Positions 1 to 9,023 of a stretch of 64,000 bases of DNA are shown here, piece by piece (within the stretch, counting starts at the first letter, position 1; each line of letters begins with the position of its first letter). The position numbers and the translations under genes are program-made. The notes under the pieces are model-generated. The model saw only the letters and a program-made list of their open reading frames with translations. It was not told the origin of the DNA and searched no databases. Source of the stretch: a bacterium A37T11 (GTDB lineage Bacteria > Bacteroidota > Bacteroidia > Sphingobacteriales > Sphingobacteriaceae); NCBI GenBank assembly GCA_900109895.1, contig FOBR01000002.1:1-64000 (forward strand), written 5' to 3'.

Positions 1-180
1 AACGAACGCAGCGCACCAGGCACTGGGTGTTTTGATTCCAGTATACACGAGGTATTTTCCTACCTCAGCCCCGTCGTTCTTACCCGTCCTTTCCCACACA
101 CCGATCTGGGAGGTGTAAATTTGCTGCAATTTTCTTCTGGCGCCTATCCCTACAGCATGTTTGTTAAATGGTTGTTTATT
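1..180 (-). CDS. CHAP/NlpC-P60-like secreted amidase, 5' part only (runs off left edge)
   Basis: The minus strand is open from a TAG at 181-183 to the left edge and reads 60 codons. The translation contains the motif IYTSQIGVWERTGKNDG followed by YLVYTG and ends in WCAAFV, where the TGC at 13-15 would be the catalytic Cys. This pattern (SQIGVRE-TG-NDG, then PWCAAF) is the N-terminal part of the catalytic domain of Bacteroidota CHAP-like cell-wall amidases. No ATG lies between the upstream stop and the domain; the only usual start is TTG at 127-129, inside the domain, and no signal peptide is readable. Either the gene is 5'-damaged or the signal peptide sits in another frame. The plus strand is also open here but its translation resembles nothing I know. 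Confidence 0.55.
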
Positions 181-602
181 CTAACCATACAAAGATCATA
201 ATATGCTCATGTTTTCATGGCACATACGGTGGGCGTTGTCCGGACAATAGCCGGACAACTGGCTACCCTTCGTTAAAGGTTACAGGCTTTCGGGGGGAAG
301 TATGCAATAACCGGAAGGAAGTTTCTATCGCATTTAAGGAGGTTTACCCTGCCTTTTTCCAGCATTATTTAATGGCCGTGGAGGTATGGAATACAACAAG
401 GCAGCACCGGAAAGCTGCCATAGAAATCTCCCCGAAGTGCTAAGAAGCTTCCCTGGCAATTTATCCGTTTTCCTAGGGTATAAAGTAACCCTGAAGGGTA
501 GCCGTACAGTACGGAAATCCACAACCGGAAGTTTGGCTGGTTTTCCCTGAAACTTGTCAGTATCCGGGTAGACTTCCCCCGTGCTTTTTCTGTTCTCCTT
601 TT
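181..602. other. Stretch with no supported gene
   Basis: Short open frames exist on both strands but none resembles a protein family, and their composition (many Pro, Arg and Trp codons with no domain pattern) is that of chance frames. The stretch contains one clear inverted repeat, listed separately, and several scattered copies of CCGGAA and CCGGAC words. It probably belongs to the decayed region that ends near 2.3 kb. Confidence 0.5.
235..259. repeat. Perfect inverted repeat, 9-bp arms
   Basis: GTTGTCCGG (235-243) and CCGGACAAC (251-259) are exact reverse complements around a 7-nt loop. There is no T tract after either arm, so it is not an obvious terminator. It lies upstream of the partial amidase gene on the minus strand and could be an operator, an RNA hairpin or a remnant of a mobile element end. 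Confidence 0.5.
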
Positions 603-1429
603 ATGGCGGAAAAGTCAGCAATGCTGTTTTGGATAATAGCCTTGCACAAAAAGAAATCTTCCCGACTTCCGGGTATTCTTCCCTGGTATTCAGAACGTAT
701 TCCTTTTCTACCACTTATCCAGCACGCTGCTTACTTTAAAGGGTGGGCCAATATTATCCACTTGATTTATTGGTCACTAGTTTTGATCGTCTATATAAGC
801 AGTTATCAAAGAGTGATCAATTGACCAGTTATGTGGGCTATTGTAATCAAAGACTTTATTTTGGTAACTACGCTCTTTTATTCAACTACGTATGTGATTA
901 AACGCTGGGTTTCTTATTGGCGATCTTTAAAAGGTTTAGTTGTATTGGTGCTATAGTTCATCCTGATCTATTCCGTTTGGGCGGGTTTCAGCGCTCTTAT
1001 TTGTTATTATGTGCCCCGCCATTTTACCATATCTGACAAAAGGGTAGCATTTTTAGCAAACATACTGCTTAGTGGCAATTCATTATCCATTTACCAGTGG
1101 AATAATTTCAGCCTAGTTGCATTACCCGGAACTGCATGCGTTAACTAACATAAAGGTATTAGGAAGTTTTGATTCGCCAATCAAAGGCATGGTTTTGCTT
1201 GAAAAAATGAATGTTCAGCTTGTGGTATCAGACATTCATATGCCCGATATGGAAGGAACTTTCTTTATTAAAACCTTGCTACAACAGCAGCTTTTTTATA
1301 TTTGTGACGGCCGACCCCACACTGGCTTTGGAAAGTTATGAATTAAATGTGTTGGATTACCTGGTAAAACCCTATGAGTTTAACAAATTGGTCCGGGCAG
1401 GGTATGGAAAAATGTCGGTGGTAAAATAA
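603..1429 (+). pseudogene. Decayed LytS-type histidine kinase N-terminus joined to a LytR receiver
   Basis: One frame from about 740 to 1148 reads hydrophobic segments typical of the membrane part of LytS/YehU-type kinases (GWANIIHLIYWSLVLIVYIS; later VIKDFILVTTLFYSTTYVIK) but is broken by TGA at 822-824 and TAG at 954-956. From 1117, in another frame, a receiver domain begins with LHYPELHALTNIKVLGSFDS and carries the phospho-acceptor motif VVSDIHMPDMEG. Near 1290 the frame shifts again, after which FIFVTADPTLALESYELNVL, DYLVKPYEFNKLV is the expected receiver C-terminus (T and K switch residues). The kinase dimerisation and ATPase domains and the LytTR DNA-binding domain are all missing. The kinase start and receiver overlap directly, so an internal deletion removed the rest. 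Not functional as it stands. Confidence 0.75.
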
Positions 1430-1656
1430 TGAGTTTTTATATTAACCCTAAAACGGGTGAAGAATATAGGGATAAATAAAACGAAGGGTGGGTATAAACC
1501 ACCCGCTGATTTAACGGATGGTTTTTATATTTTGGTTTATTACATGTGCAGGTTTATCAATTGTATCCCGGGTTTTGCGGGAAAGCACTCGCCCCACCTT
1601 CCGTACGGTCTATCTGCGTTTGGGAGTTGGGAAGAAAAAAGTGGGGAGTTACTTAA

Positions 1657-1992
1657 GAGGAGAGGCAGATTGCTGCTAGTACATTGTTGTTGGCATTGCA
1701 ACCGATAGGCTTAGAAGAACTAGCAACCATACTTGGCTACCAGAGTAAGGAGCGCTATCGGGATGATTATATAAAGCCGCTCAAGGACAACGGTTTTATT
1801 ACCTATACCAAAGAAAGGCAAAATGATCCCGGCCAGGCATATTCCATAACGGACAGGGGTAAGCCCACGCAAAAGGAGTTATCCTGCTTATATGGACGTA
1901 ATTGGCTTACCGTTCGGCCGGCCTTAGCTTTACGGACATACATCGCATTTGCAGGGACATTATCAAGTATCCGTCAGAAAAAGCCTTTTTAA
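1657..1992 (+). pseudogene. Winged-helix fragment (C-terminal domain type of Fic/AlbA-like proteins)
   Basis: After a TAA at 1654-1656 the frame reads ASTLLLALQPIGLEELATIL, then GYQSKERYRDDYIKPLKDNG and FITYT...YSITDRGK. This is the winged-helix domain found at the C-terminus of Fic-family and RecG/AlbA-like ATP-binding regulatory proteins (helix-turn-helix, then a wing ending in ITxxG). The upstream catalytic part is absent; the preceding 1430-1656 holds no recognisable coding sequence. The residues after about 1863 look like unrelated read-through. I take it as a remnant; expression as an 80-residue free domain is possible but unsupported. Confidence 0.5.
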
Positions 1993-2036
1993 TGATAATT
2001 GATCATATATGATTGGGATAGGGTAGATGCCCCATA

Positions 2037-2279
2037 TTAGAACCCGTCTGCCTCACTGGCAAAACCATTGAACCCCTCCGAGGCAATCCAGTATCCACCG
2101 TTCTGGGTGTTCCATAAGCCGGAAAGCACATCATCCGCCATGCCCAGGCCGCTTGAATTGCAAAACGCATCATTGCCAAGCGGACCCACACTGTCGCCCC
2201 AGATACCTCCGGACATATTGATGCCCCAGCTATAATCATTGTTGCCCTCACCCCCTATTAAGCAACGCTGCGGTACCAT
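2037..2279 (-). other. Unrecognised Gly/Asn/Trp-rich ORF, 80 codons
   Basis: A minus-strand frame of 80 codons reads a Gly-, Asn-, Ser-, Trp-rich protein with segments such as NNDYSWGINMSGGIWGDSVG and LWNTQNGGYWIASEGF. It has no signal peptide, no hydrophobic helix and no family I recognise. CLIGGEG near the N-terminus superficially resembles a double-Gly leader. The composition is more protein-like than most chance frames, so it may be the tail of a decayed secreted protein. It lies between the decayed region and the porin gene on the same strand. Confidence 0.25.
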
Positions 2280-2302
2280 CGCTTGTTGACAATCTACTTT
2301 AC

Positions 2303-3862
2303 CTAAAACTTAGCACCAAATGTCAGGAATACATTATTCCTGGTATTATCGAAACTCGCTGTTGGATTTGCCGCGTCTCTATAATTAAATTTATAAGGGG
2401 CATAGGTGTCTGATAAAGTGAGATTTTGATAGGTTAGATCAAAATATACATTATTAATGCGGTATCCTAGGCCCCCGGATATGGTTTGACTACTAATGTC
2501 ATACGATTTATCTTTGTAAGGAGAGTTGTTAAAATTATAACCTCCTCTAATTAGGAATTCCGGGGCGATGCGGTATTCTACACCGACTTTATAATTTAAG
2601 GTTCCTCTATAACTATCTTTAATTGATGCATTAATAGCGTCCTCGTCTGCCTGATCGTCATCATAAGAATAATGAATGCTTTTATAATTAATATATTCAA
2701 TATCCCCACTAATTAGCCCATCACCAAATACATAAGCAAGACCTCCATTTAAACGGTAAGGGGTGCGAAAGTTATATTCTTGATAAAAAGATCCGTCTAA
2801 ATCTTTTGTATCTAAATGGTCTATCTGAGTTCCTGTGGTGTGATTATTAAAATATGTTTCCCCATAATCCAAAAGATCATTTGTTACATGATACCAGGTT
2901 GGGGTAGTGCCTGAAACACCGATACGAAATGCAGGTGTTGGACGGAAAATCATTCCAATCTTACCGTTAACACCACGGCCACGTGTAATTTGTGAAGTAG
3001 TATACTGTAGTTGATAATCACTTCCTAATAAATTATTCAAATAACTGGAAGGGTCAAGAAATTCCGATTCCGGAGATTCCTTTTGGATTTGTGCTGCATC
3101 TGCCATACCTCCATTTTCCCAAAAATCCCGATCCATATCATAGTTAAATGCTGAAAAGCCTATGGACGCACCTATATAAAATACATTACTGTAGTTACCA
3201 CCAAATGAAAGGTTAGTTTCAGATTGGGTACCTTTTTTCCTCAATTGAGTTTCCTGATTGTTTACATAAGGTCCGCTAGTAGGGAAATGATAGTTATTCG
3301 TGCCAGTTTTGTTATAGTCAATTAAACCCATTTCATATCCCATATCTCCTAAAAAGGAATCACCAAAATCGGCTTCATCTGCTAAAAATTCTGTAATGCT
3401 ACTGGCATCATTATTTCCTGAAAAATTGAGTTTAGTGTTAAAACTTTGTGTCTTGGCATAACCTATTCCTATATTAAAGTTAATCCAGCCAGATTGCAAA
3501 TCCCCTCCGCGCGCTCGATAAGATGGTAAATTGAAAACAACTCCTGCTTGATTTAAGCCTACGCGACCAAAGTTACTGGTGTTTTTGCCATCAAAATAGT
3601 TCGTTTTATTTCGGTCCCCAAAATAATCAAACGAAACACTGATGTCAGATTGGTTAAAAAAACCTAAACCTGCTGGATTTCCAGAAATGGAACTGATATC
3701 TCCACCCAGAGCGGTCTGTGCATTTCCAAGCGCTTTCATACGCGCGGTTGCTCCCTGTTCTGATTGAGAGAACTTTAACAAATCATCAACGATTTGAGCT
3801 TTAGATTGGAAAGAATATGCAAGTAGGCTTAAACATAATATGCCTATTTTCTTACTGTTCAT
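2303..3862 (-). CDS. OmpP1/FadL/TodX-like outer membrane transporter
   Basis: 519 residues. The first ~22 residues form a signal peptide ending SFQSKA-Q. Residues about 40-70 (ARMKALGNAQTALGGDISSI, SGNPAGLGFF) are the N-terminal hatch/first strand region typical of Bacteroidota OmpP1/FadL-family proteins, and the body alternates polar and aromatic residues as in a beta barrel (many Tyr, Asn, Asp), ending with Phe at the C-terminus. The family forms 14-stranded barrels that take up hydrophobic compounds such as fatty acids; some Bacteroidota relatives (PorV) serve type IX secretion, but nothing here places this copy in that system. It is a single gene with a 137-bp spacer to the next minus-strand gene. 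The substrate cannot be told from sequence. Confidence 0.85.
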   Translation of the reverse strand: MNSKKIGILCLSLLAYSFQSKAQIVDDLLKFSQSEQGATARMKALGNAQTALGGDISSISGNPAGLGFFNQSDISVSFDYFGDRNKTNYFDGKNTSNFGRVGLNQAGVVFNLPSYRARGGDLQSGWINFNIGIGYAKTQSFNTKLNFSGNNDASSITEFLADEADFGDSFLGDMGYEMGLIDYNKTGTNNYHFPTSGPYVNNQETQLRKKGTQSETNLSFGGNYSNVFYIGASIGFSAFNYDMDRDFWENGGMADAAQIQKESPESEFLDPSSYLNNLLGSDYQLQYTTSQITRGRGVNGKIGMIFRPTPAFRIGVSGTTPTWYHVTNDLLDYGETYFNNHTTGTQIDHLDTKDLDGSFYQEYNFRTPYRLNGGLAYVFGDGLISGDIEYINYKSIHYSYDDDQADEDAINASIKDSYRGTLNYKVGVEYRIAPEFLIRGGYNFNNSPYKDKSYDISSQTISGGLGYRINNVYFDLTYQNLTLSDTYAPYKFNYRDAANPTASFDNTRNNVFLTFGAKF

Positions 3863-3999
3863 GAATAAAGATAGTTAGTTAAAAAAAGTTAATTTACAAA
3901 ATAGCCAGCTAACTTCATTGCCATCCTTATTTTGCTGTGCAATTAATAGATTTGAATAATTATTAGCTGGCTGATTAAAATAGTTACTTAGTCAATAAA

Positions 4000-5184
4000 T
4001 TATCTGCCGCGGGATGACCTACCGCCGCCTCCACCACCGCCGGATGATCTACCGCCACCGCCATAAGATCTGCCTCCGCCGGAACTTTCACCTGATGACC
4101 TTTGGGGGGGAGGACTATAAGAAGGACGGGAAGACTCGCTTGAAGGACGGCTCACAGTTTCTGGTCTTGAATAAGAAGAGGAATTTGGCCGATTAACTGA
4201 TGAAGGACGGCTCACTCTGTTATCCCCACCATAATTTCTGGATGAAATACCTGATCGTACAGTTCTATCTGAAGGGCCTCTTGATGTGGAAAGTACCCTT
4301 CCATTTTGGTCACGTGTAATGTAAACTGTCTCTCTTTGAACCCGGCCTCTACTAATTCCATCAGTACTATTTATTGGAGAACCAGGACGTAAAACACGTC
4401 CTGATGTACCCGAACGGCTAATATCATTACCATTTAAAGTTCTGGAAGAACGGCCACCAATTCCCATATAACCAGCTGCACCGCCGTAGTTACCTGAAGG
4501 AGATCTTCCGGAGTCTCCACTTCTTGAACTCCTACTATTATAGGCTGTGCGAGTACGTTGTGGGAAGCGGTAATGGTTGTGTCCATAATATCCACCACCA
4601 TAATAACCTCCCCAACCAAAGCCAACATTACTGTAATAAGAATAAGGCCCCCAAAATCCGCGGCCATAGTATGGATAACCATATCCCCAGCCGCCTGCAT
4701 AATATGGGCTGTAAAAACTGCTTCCCCAGCCTAATGAGAATCCGGAGCCCCAACCCCAGCCGCCACCCCAGCCAATACCAAAGGAGAAGCCGGGAGCATA
4801 GCCATACCACGGGTCAAACCATGGGTCATAATAGCTCATACCAGGAGAGCTATAGTAAAATCGATTGATACGATTAGCATATTCGCTGTCACTGTATTCG
4901 TCGTTATAATAACCTCCGTTTGTATTTTGGGCCTGTGAATTCACATCGTTATATACGGTATCATAAACGGTGTCGGCATCGTTACCAACACTGTCCGCAT
5001 ATTGTCCATCGTCCACAGGCTGGTTATCTGCGTAGTAGTCCGGACTGCGATAACTTACGCTCCGAGCCTTACCACCACTTTGATAGACATCGTCTACAAA
5101 GGCAGTTTGCCTGGCGGTAGTACATGCACCGAGTGCCAGTATACCGGCCAAGGCCACGCTGTTTATAATGATTTTATGTTTCAT
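4000..5184 (-). CDS. Gly/Tyr/Trp-rich lipoprotein with Ser/Arg/Gly-rich tail
   Basis: 394 residues. A lipoprotein signal peptide ends in LALGAC with the lipidated Cys at residue 21. Residues about 35-110 are acidic and rich in Asp, Tyr, Asn; residues about 115-215 are dominated by Gly, Trp, Tyr, Phe and Pro (for example FGIGWGGGWGWGSGFSLGWG); residues about 215-394 are low-complexity Ser, Arg, Gly and Pro ending SSGGGGGGGRSSRGR. This three-part layout recurs in Bacteroidota 'prolyl-rich' surface lipoproteins of unknown function. The body is probably disordered and surface-exposed. Opposite-strand frames inside it (for example 4524-4868) are composition shadows. Confidence 0.75.
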   Translation of the reverse strand: MKHKIIINSVALAGILALGACTTARQTAFVDDVYQSGGKARSVSYRSPDYYADNQPVDDGQYADSVGNDADTVYDTVYNDVNSQAQNTNGGYYNDEYSDSEYANRINRFYYSSPGMSYYDPWFDPWYGYAPGFSFGIGWGGGWGWGSGFSLGWGSSFYSPYYAGGWGYGYPYYGRGFWGPYSYYSNVGFGWGGYYGGGYYGHNHYRFPQRTRTAYNSRSSRSGDSGRSPSGNYGGAAGYMGIGGRSSRTLNGNDISRSGTSGRVLRPGSPINSTDGISRGRVQRETVYITRDQNGRVLSTSRGPSDRTVRSGISSRNYGGDNRVSRPSSVNRPNSSSYSRPETVSRPSSESSRPSYSPPPQRSSGESSGGGRSYGGGGRSSGGGGGGGRSSRGR

Positions 5185-5322
5185 TTTTTTATTTCCTTTC
5201 TTTGTTGAAGGCTATAATCTTCTATACTTTTTATTTAACGTATTGACTCGGCTACATGCTACAGGTTTAACCGATGGCAAGTCGTAATGTAAATTTTATC
5301 GCTTTAATTTCATAAATCCGTC

Positions 5323-5330
5323 TAACTTTG
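5323..5330 (+). promoter_or_regulatory. Bacteroidota -7 box upstream of proS
   Basis: TAACTTTG matches the Bacteroidota TAnnTTTG -7 element and lies 61 nt before the proS ATG. No clean TTTG -33 element is visible at the usual distance. Confidence 0.5.
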
Positions 5331-5391
5331 TTGACGCAATTTAGATGTATAAAGTTGCAATAAAGGTACAAATATTATTCCAAGAAAATCA

Positions 5392-6864
5392 ATGAGTAAA
5401 GGCATTACAAGCAGAAATAGCGATTATTCACAGTGGTATAACGAACTTGTTACTAAGGCCGATCTGGCCGAACATTCTGCAGTAAGGGGATGTATGGTAA
5501 TAAAACCTTATGGCTATGCCATTTGGGAGAAAATGCAGGCAACTTTGGATAAAATGTTTAAAGATACCGGGCATAGCAATGCCTATTTTCCTTTATTCAT
5601 CCCCAAGTCATTTTTCTCTAAGGAGGCTTCACATGTGGAGGGTTTTGCCACTGAATGTGCCGTTGTGACACATTATCGGCTTAAAAATGATGGAAATGGC
5701 AACATTGTCGTTGACGAGGAGGCCAAGCTGGAAGAAGAACTGATCGTACGGCCAACTTCTGAAACCATCATTTGGAATACGTATAAAGGATGGGTTCAAT
5801 CCTACCGGGATTTGCCTATTTTGGTTAACCAATGGGCTAATGTAGTGCGCTGGGAAATGCGTACCCGGTTGTTCCTGCGCACGGCCGAGTTTTTATGGCA
5901 GGAAGGTCATACGGCTCATGCTACCCAACAGGAAGCTGTGGAGGAGTCCGAACGAATGATGAATGTGTATGCTGATTTTGTGGAGAACTGGTTGGCTCTT
6001 CCAGTTGTTAAAGGGGTGAAGACGGAAAATGAACGTTTTGCTGGGGCTGTAAACACGTATTGTATTGAAGCGCTTATGCAGGATGGTAAAGCGCTGCAAG
6101 CTGGAACTTCCCACTTTTTAGGTCAGAACTTTGCCAAGGCCTTCGATGTGAAATTCACTTCAAAAGAAGGTAAACTTGATTATGTATGGGCTACATCATG
6201 GGGTGTATCCACTCGTTTAATAGGTGCTCTTATTATGGCGCATTCTGATGATGCCGGTTTGGTTTTACCTCCAAAGTTAGCGCCGATACAGGTTGTAATT
6301 GTCCCCATCTACAAAACAGATGAAGAAAAGGCGAAAATTGACATTTTGGCAGATACGCTTATCGCAGAGTTAAAACAAAAAGGTATTTCGTATAAATATG
6401 ATGATCGTGATACCCAGCGTCCGGGATTTAAATTTGCTGAGTGGGAGCTGAAAGGTGTGCCTGTGCGTATAGCTGTCGGATCTCGGGATATGGAGCAAGG
6501 TACGGTTGAATTGGCCAGGCGCGATACGCAGAACAAAGAGACCGTGTCGCAAGTTGGGCTGGTGGATCGGATAGCCGCGCTTCTGGAAGAAATGCAACAA
6601 AGCATTTATAATAAAGCCCTCGCATTTCGAACTGAAAATACCGTGGAAGTGAATTCTTATGACGAATTTAAGCGTATTTTGGATGAAAAACCGGGCTTTG
6701 TGCTTGCGCATTGGGACGGTACTTCTGAAACAGAAAAACGCGTTAAGGATGAAACGAAAGCAACCATCCGCTGCATTCCGCTGGACAGTAAGGAAGAGCC
6801 TGGAATTTGTATCTTTACAGGGAAGCCTAGCAAACAACGGGTACTGTTTGCGAGAGCTTATTAA
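5392..6864 (+). CDS. proS: Prolyl-tRNA synthetase, archaeal/eukaryote-like (ProS type 3)
   Basis: 490 residues, the usual length of the short ProS type that lacks the bacterial editing insertion. It charges tRNA-Pro with proline. Class II motifs are visible: the catalytic-domain segment RPTSET at 120-125, motif 2 from RWEMRTR to [10 protein letters not shown] at 153-176, and the anticodon-binding domain from about residue 300 ([10 protein letters not shown]). The protein ends in the Tyr (RAY) typical of this type, and the C-terminal zinc-binding-like domain is also present. It begins at ATG after an A-rich leader. Monocistronic: a strong hairpin follows within 50 bp. Confidence 0.95.
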   Translation: MSKGITSRNSDYSQWYNELVTKADLAEHSAVRGCMVIKPYGYAIWEKMQATLDKMFKDTGHSNAYFPLFIPKSFFSKEASHVEGFATECAVVTHYRLKNDGNGNIVVDEEAKLEEELIVRPTSETIIWNTYKGWVQSYRDLPILVNQWANVVRWEMRTRLFLRTAEFLWQEGHTAHATQQEAVEESERMMNVYADFVENWLALPVVKGVKTENERFAGAVNTYCIEALMQDGKALQAGTSHFLGQNFAKAFDVKFTSKEGKLDYVWATSWGVSTRLIGALIMAHSDDAGLVLPPKLAPIQVVIVPIYKTDEEKAKIDILADTLIAELKQKGISYKYDDRDTQRPGFKFAEWELKGVPVRIAVGSRDMEQGTVELARRDTQNKETVSQVGLVDRIAALLEEMQQSIYNKALAFRTENTVEVNSYDEFKRILDEKPGFVLAHWDGTSETEKRVKDETKATIRCIPLDSKEEPGICIFTGKPSKQRVLFARAY

Positions 6865-6914
6865 TTTTTAACACGGTTTGATAAAAATGGTGTTTACCCG
6901 GCGCCTAACTCAGG

Positions 6915-6955
6915 AAAAAACACTAAGTGAAACCTTGGCTCACTTAGTGTTTTTT
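6915..6955 (+). terminator. Strong rho-independent terminator after proS
   Basis: AAAAAACACTAAGTGA (6915-6930) pairs perfectly with the 16 bases at 6940-6955 around a 9-nt loop; the right arm ends in six T. Because the left arm begins with six A it could also act on the opposite strand, though both neighbours are on the plus strand. Confidence 0.9.
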
Positions 6956-7012
6956 CGTAGCCGCAGAGGTTAAATGGCATTTTATGATTGCTAAAATGAT
7001 GAGTTATTGGTG

Positions 7013-7789
7013 ATGGATGATCGCGTGGCCATTGATTTAAAAATGTTTCTGGACGACAAGGTTAAGCAGTATAACCGACCTGATTTTATTGTCAACGATC
7101 CCGTTTGTATCCCGCACCGGTTTTCCAAAAAGCAAGATGTGGAAATCATGGCCTTCTTTTCGGCAATATTAGCTTGGGGACAGCGAAAAACCATTATTAA
7201 AAAATGCGGAGAGCTTATTGAACGTATGGACAGTGCCCCTTATCAGTTTATAATGCAACATACTGAAAACGACCTCAAAGCCCTTTTAGGCTTTAAACAC
7301 CGCACTTTTAATGAAACAGATCTTTTGTACTTTGTCAGTTTCTTTCGGGAACATTATGCGCGTTACGATTCGTTGGAAGATGCATTCTTGGTATCGGGTT
7401 GCCATTTTACTATGGAACAGTCACTAAATTATTTTAGAAGGTATTTTTTTAGTATTCCGGACTATCCCTTACGTACGCGTAAACATATTAGTTCTCCCTC
7501 TAAAAATTCTTCATGCAAACGGCTTAATATGTTCCTTAGGTGGATGGTGCGAAGGGATGATTGTGGAGTTGATTTTGGGTTGTGGCATAAGTTAAAACCT
7601 GCGCAGCTCATTTCTCCGTGCGATGTGCACGTTGATCGGGTAGCCCGTAGGCTGGGTCTTATTAATCGTAAACAAACTGACTGGCAAACCGCCATCGAAC
7701 TAACTGAAAATCTCAAGATACTGGATCCTTTAGATCCGGTAAAATACGATTTTGCCCTTTTTGGTTTGGGGGTGGAAGGAGAAATGTAG
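7013..7789 (+). CDS. TIGR02757/DUF2400 family protein
   Basis: About 258 residues. The sequence matches the TIGR02757 (DUF2400) family common in Bacteroidota: N-terminal PDFIVNDPVCIPHRFSKKQD, AFFSAILAWGQRKTII, and C-terminal QLISPCDVHVDRVARRLGL and DPLDPVKYDFALFGLGVEG. The CDVHVDRVARRLGL segment resembles the helix-hairpin-helix/catalytic region of HhH-GPD-like DNA glycosylases, but the family's activity is not established and I infer nothing further. I chose ATG at 7013; the TTG at 7007 two codons earlier is weaker. It follows the proS terminator and ends 80 bp before a convergent gene. Confidence 0.85.
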   Translation: MDDRVAIDLKMFLDDKVKQYNRPDFIVNDPVCIPHRFSKKQDVEIMAFFSAILAWGQRKTIIKKCGELIERMDSAPYQFIMQHTENDLKALLGFKHRTFNETDLLYFVSFFREHYARYDSLEDAFLVSGCHFTMEQSLNYFRRYFFSIPDYPLRTRKHISSPSKNSSCKRLNMFLRWMVRRDDCGVDFGLWHKLKPAQLISPCDVHVDRVARRLGLINRKQTDWQTAIELTENLKILDPLDPVKYDFALFGLGVEGEM

Positions 7790-7869
7790 TCGTTTAGGAC
7801 AGTTGTCTAAGCACCGTATCGAACCGGCTTTGTGATTTGTGCCTTGTCCAAAGCTCAGGCCACCGTCAT

Positions 7870-8841
7870 TTACAAAGACGGTGTAATTACGATGCTTTTG
7901 AATTCAATAGGGCCATGGTCTCCCTGAATATAAATTGGCCCAGGTTCGCCTTCGTTACTATCGAGGGCGCCACCGGTAATGCCCGGAATCTCTTGGTTAC
8001 AAATGATCGTTTTTCCATTGGCTACGATGGTCACCATTCTTCCGACCAGCGTGATATCAAAGGTTTGCCATTGTCCCGGACCGATAAGCGCCATTTCACT
8101 GGGTACCAAAAAACCATATACGCCGCCAAAAAGGTGGCTGGATGGATGGTTGGTCTTGGGATTATCAATAATTTGGGTTTCGTAGCGGCCCCGGAGATAA
8201 ACGCCGCTGTTGCTGTTCTGATCATATTTAAACGCCACATGCAATTTAAAATCATTGAAGGTTTTTTCAGAGATCAGATTCGCTCCAGAGTAAGGGCTAG
8301 TGAGGATTCCGTTTTTTACGACCCATTGGTTTTCCTTTCCGATAGCTTTCCAACCCGTCAGGTCCTTACCGTTAAACAAGTTAATGGATTTTCCCCAGGA
8401 AGGTTTTTTGTTTCGTGTGAGATTAGGTGCCCGCACACCCGTAAACGGATGCGTCCGACCATCGCTGGTTTGGATGGTTCCGGTGATCCCGCGGGATGAC
8501 AGCGTACCCTCCAATACCAGGTCCCGGTCTTCTGATTCCCATTGTGGTGGTATAGCAAAAGAAAACTTGTTATTATGGAACGCTACTTTGGATATAGGCC
8601 TGGCGCTTCCGCCAGTTCCTACAAAGCGCCCAACAAGCGTTTTAAATCCGGATAATTCTACTTCCAGCCAAGATGGTGCTTTTTTTCCATTTTCGTCCAT
8701 GTTGAGGTCCCATCGCCCAATAAGGGAAGCACCATCGTCAGCAGCGGCTTGTACTGGCGCCACTTGCGCGTTCATAAAGGTTGAAGATACAAGGCAAAGG
8801 GCTATGCTACCCAGTAAACCTAATATATATTTTTTATCCAT
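7870..8841 (-). CDS. Secreted DUF1080 protein (3-keto-disaccharide hydrolase fold)
   Basis: 323 residues with a signal peptide (first ~25 residues, cleaved near MNA-Q). Residues about 145-323 are a DUF1080 domain: SINLFNGKDLTGWKAIGKEN at its start, then WVVKNGILTS, FKYDQNSNSGVYLRGRYETQ, and GPIEFKSIVI at the end. DUF1080 is a concanavalin-like lectin/glucanase fold and several members hydrolyse 3-keto-glycosides. Residues about 38-140 are an additional beta-rich domain (LIGRWDLNMDENGKKAPSWL to HPFTGVRAP) seen in a subset of the family. Likely periplasmic or outer-membrane-associated. It stands alone on the minus strand; the plus-strand frames opposite it are shadows. Confidence 0.85.
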   Translation of the reverse strand: MDKKYILGLLGSIALCLVSSTFMNAQVAPVQAAADDGASLIGRWDLNMDENGKKAPSWLEVELSGFKTLVGRFVGTGGSARPISKVAFHNNKFSFAIPPQWESEDRDLVLEGTLSSRGITGTIQTSDGRTHPFTGVRAPNLTRNKKPSWGKSINLFNGKDLTGWKAIGKENQWVVKNGILTSPYSGANLISEKTFNDFKLHVAFKYDQNSNSGVYLRGRYETQIIDNPKTNHPSSHLFGGVYGFLVPSEMALIGPGQWQTFDITLVGRMVTIVANGKTIICNQEIPGITGGALDSNEGEPGPIYIQGDHGPIEFKSIVITPSL

Positions 8842-8863
8842 GATATGATTTTAAAGATAAAGG

Positions 8864-8871
8864 CAAATATA
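8864..8871 (-). promoter_or_regulatory. -7 box for the DUF1080 gene
   Basis: Read on the minus strand the bases are TATATTTG, a match to TAnnTTTG, 23 nt before the ATG. The upstream ~100 bp is very A/T rich. Confidence 0.5.
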
Positions 8872-9023
8872 TTTTTTTTAAGTAATTAATTAATAACTTT
8901 TTTAATTTTTTTATAAAAGTTTGTTTATATAAGATAAAATTTAATGAATTACGGCTATCAAACCTCAGTAGTATTCATAATTTATTTGTTACTATATTTG
9001 GTTATTCTTTATTTGATACATAG

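Noticed and set aside
1-198. Plus-strand open frame at the left edge
   Set aside because: Its translation matches nothing, while the minus strand gives a recognisable amidase domain.
1457-1708. Plus-strand ORF of 83 codons in the decayed region
   Set aside because: No domain, Cys/His/Tyr-rich chance composition, and overlaps the winged-helix fragment in another frame.
4434-5208. Several frames on both strands inside the Gly/Trp-rich lipoprotein gene
   Set aside because: Low-complexity codons create chance open frames; only the lipoprotein frame has a signal peptide and lipobox.
7979-8848. Plus-strand frames of up to 220 codons opposite the DUF1080 gene
   Set aside because: The minus-strand frame has a signal peptide and a recognised domain; the plus frames do not.
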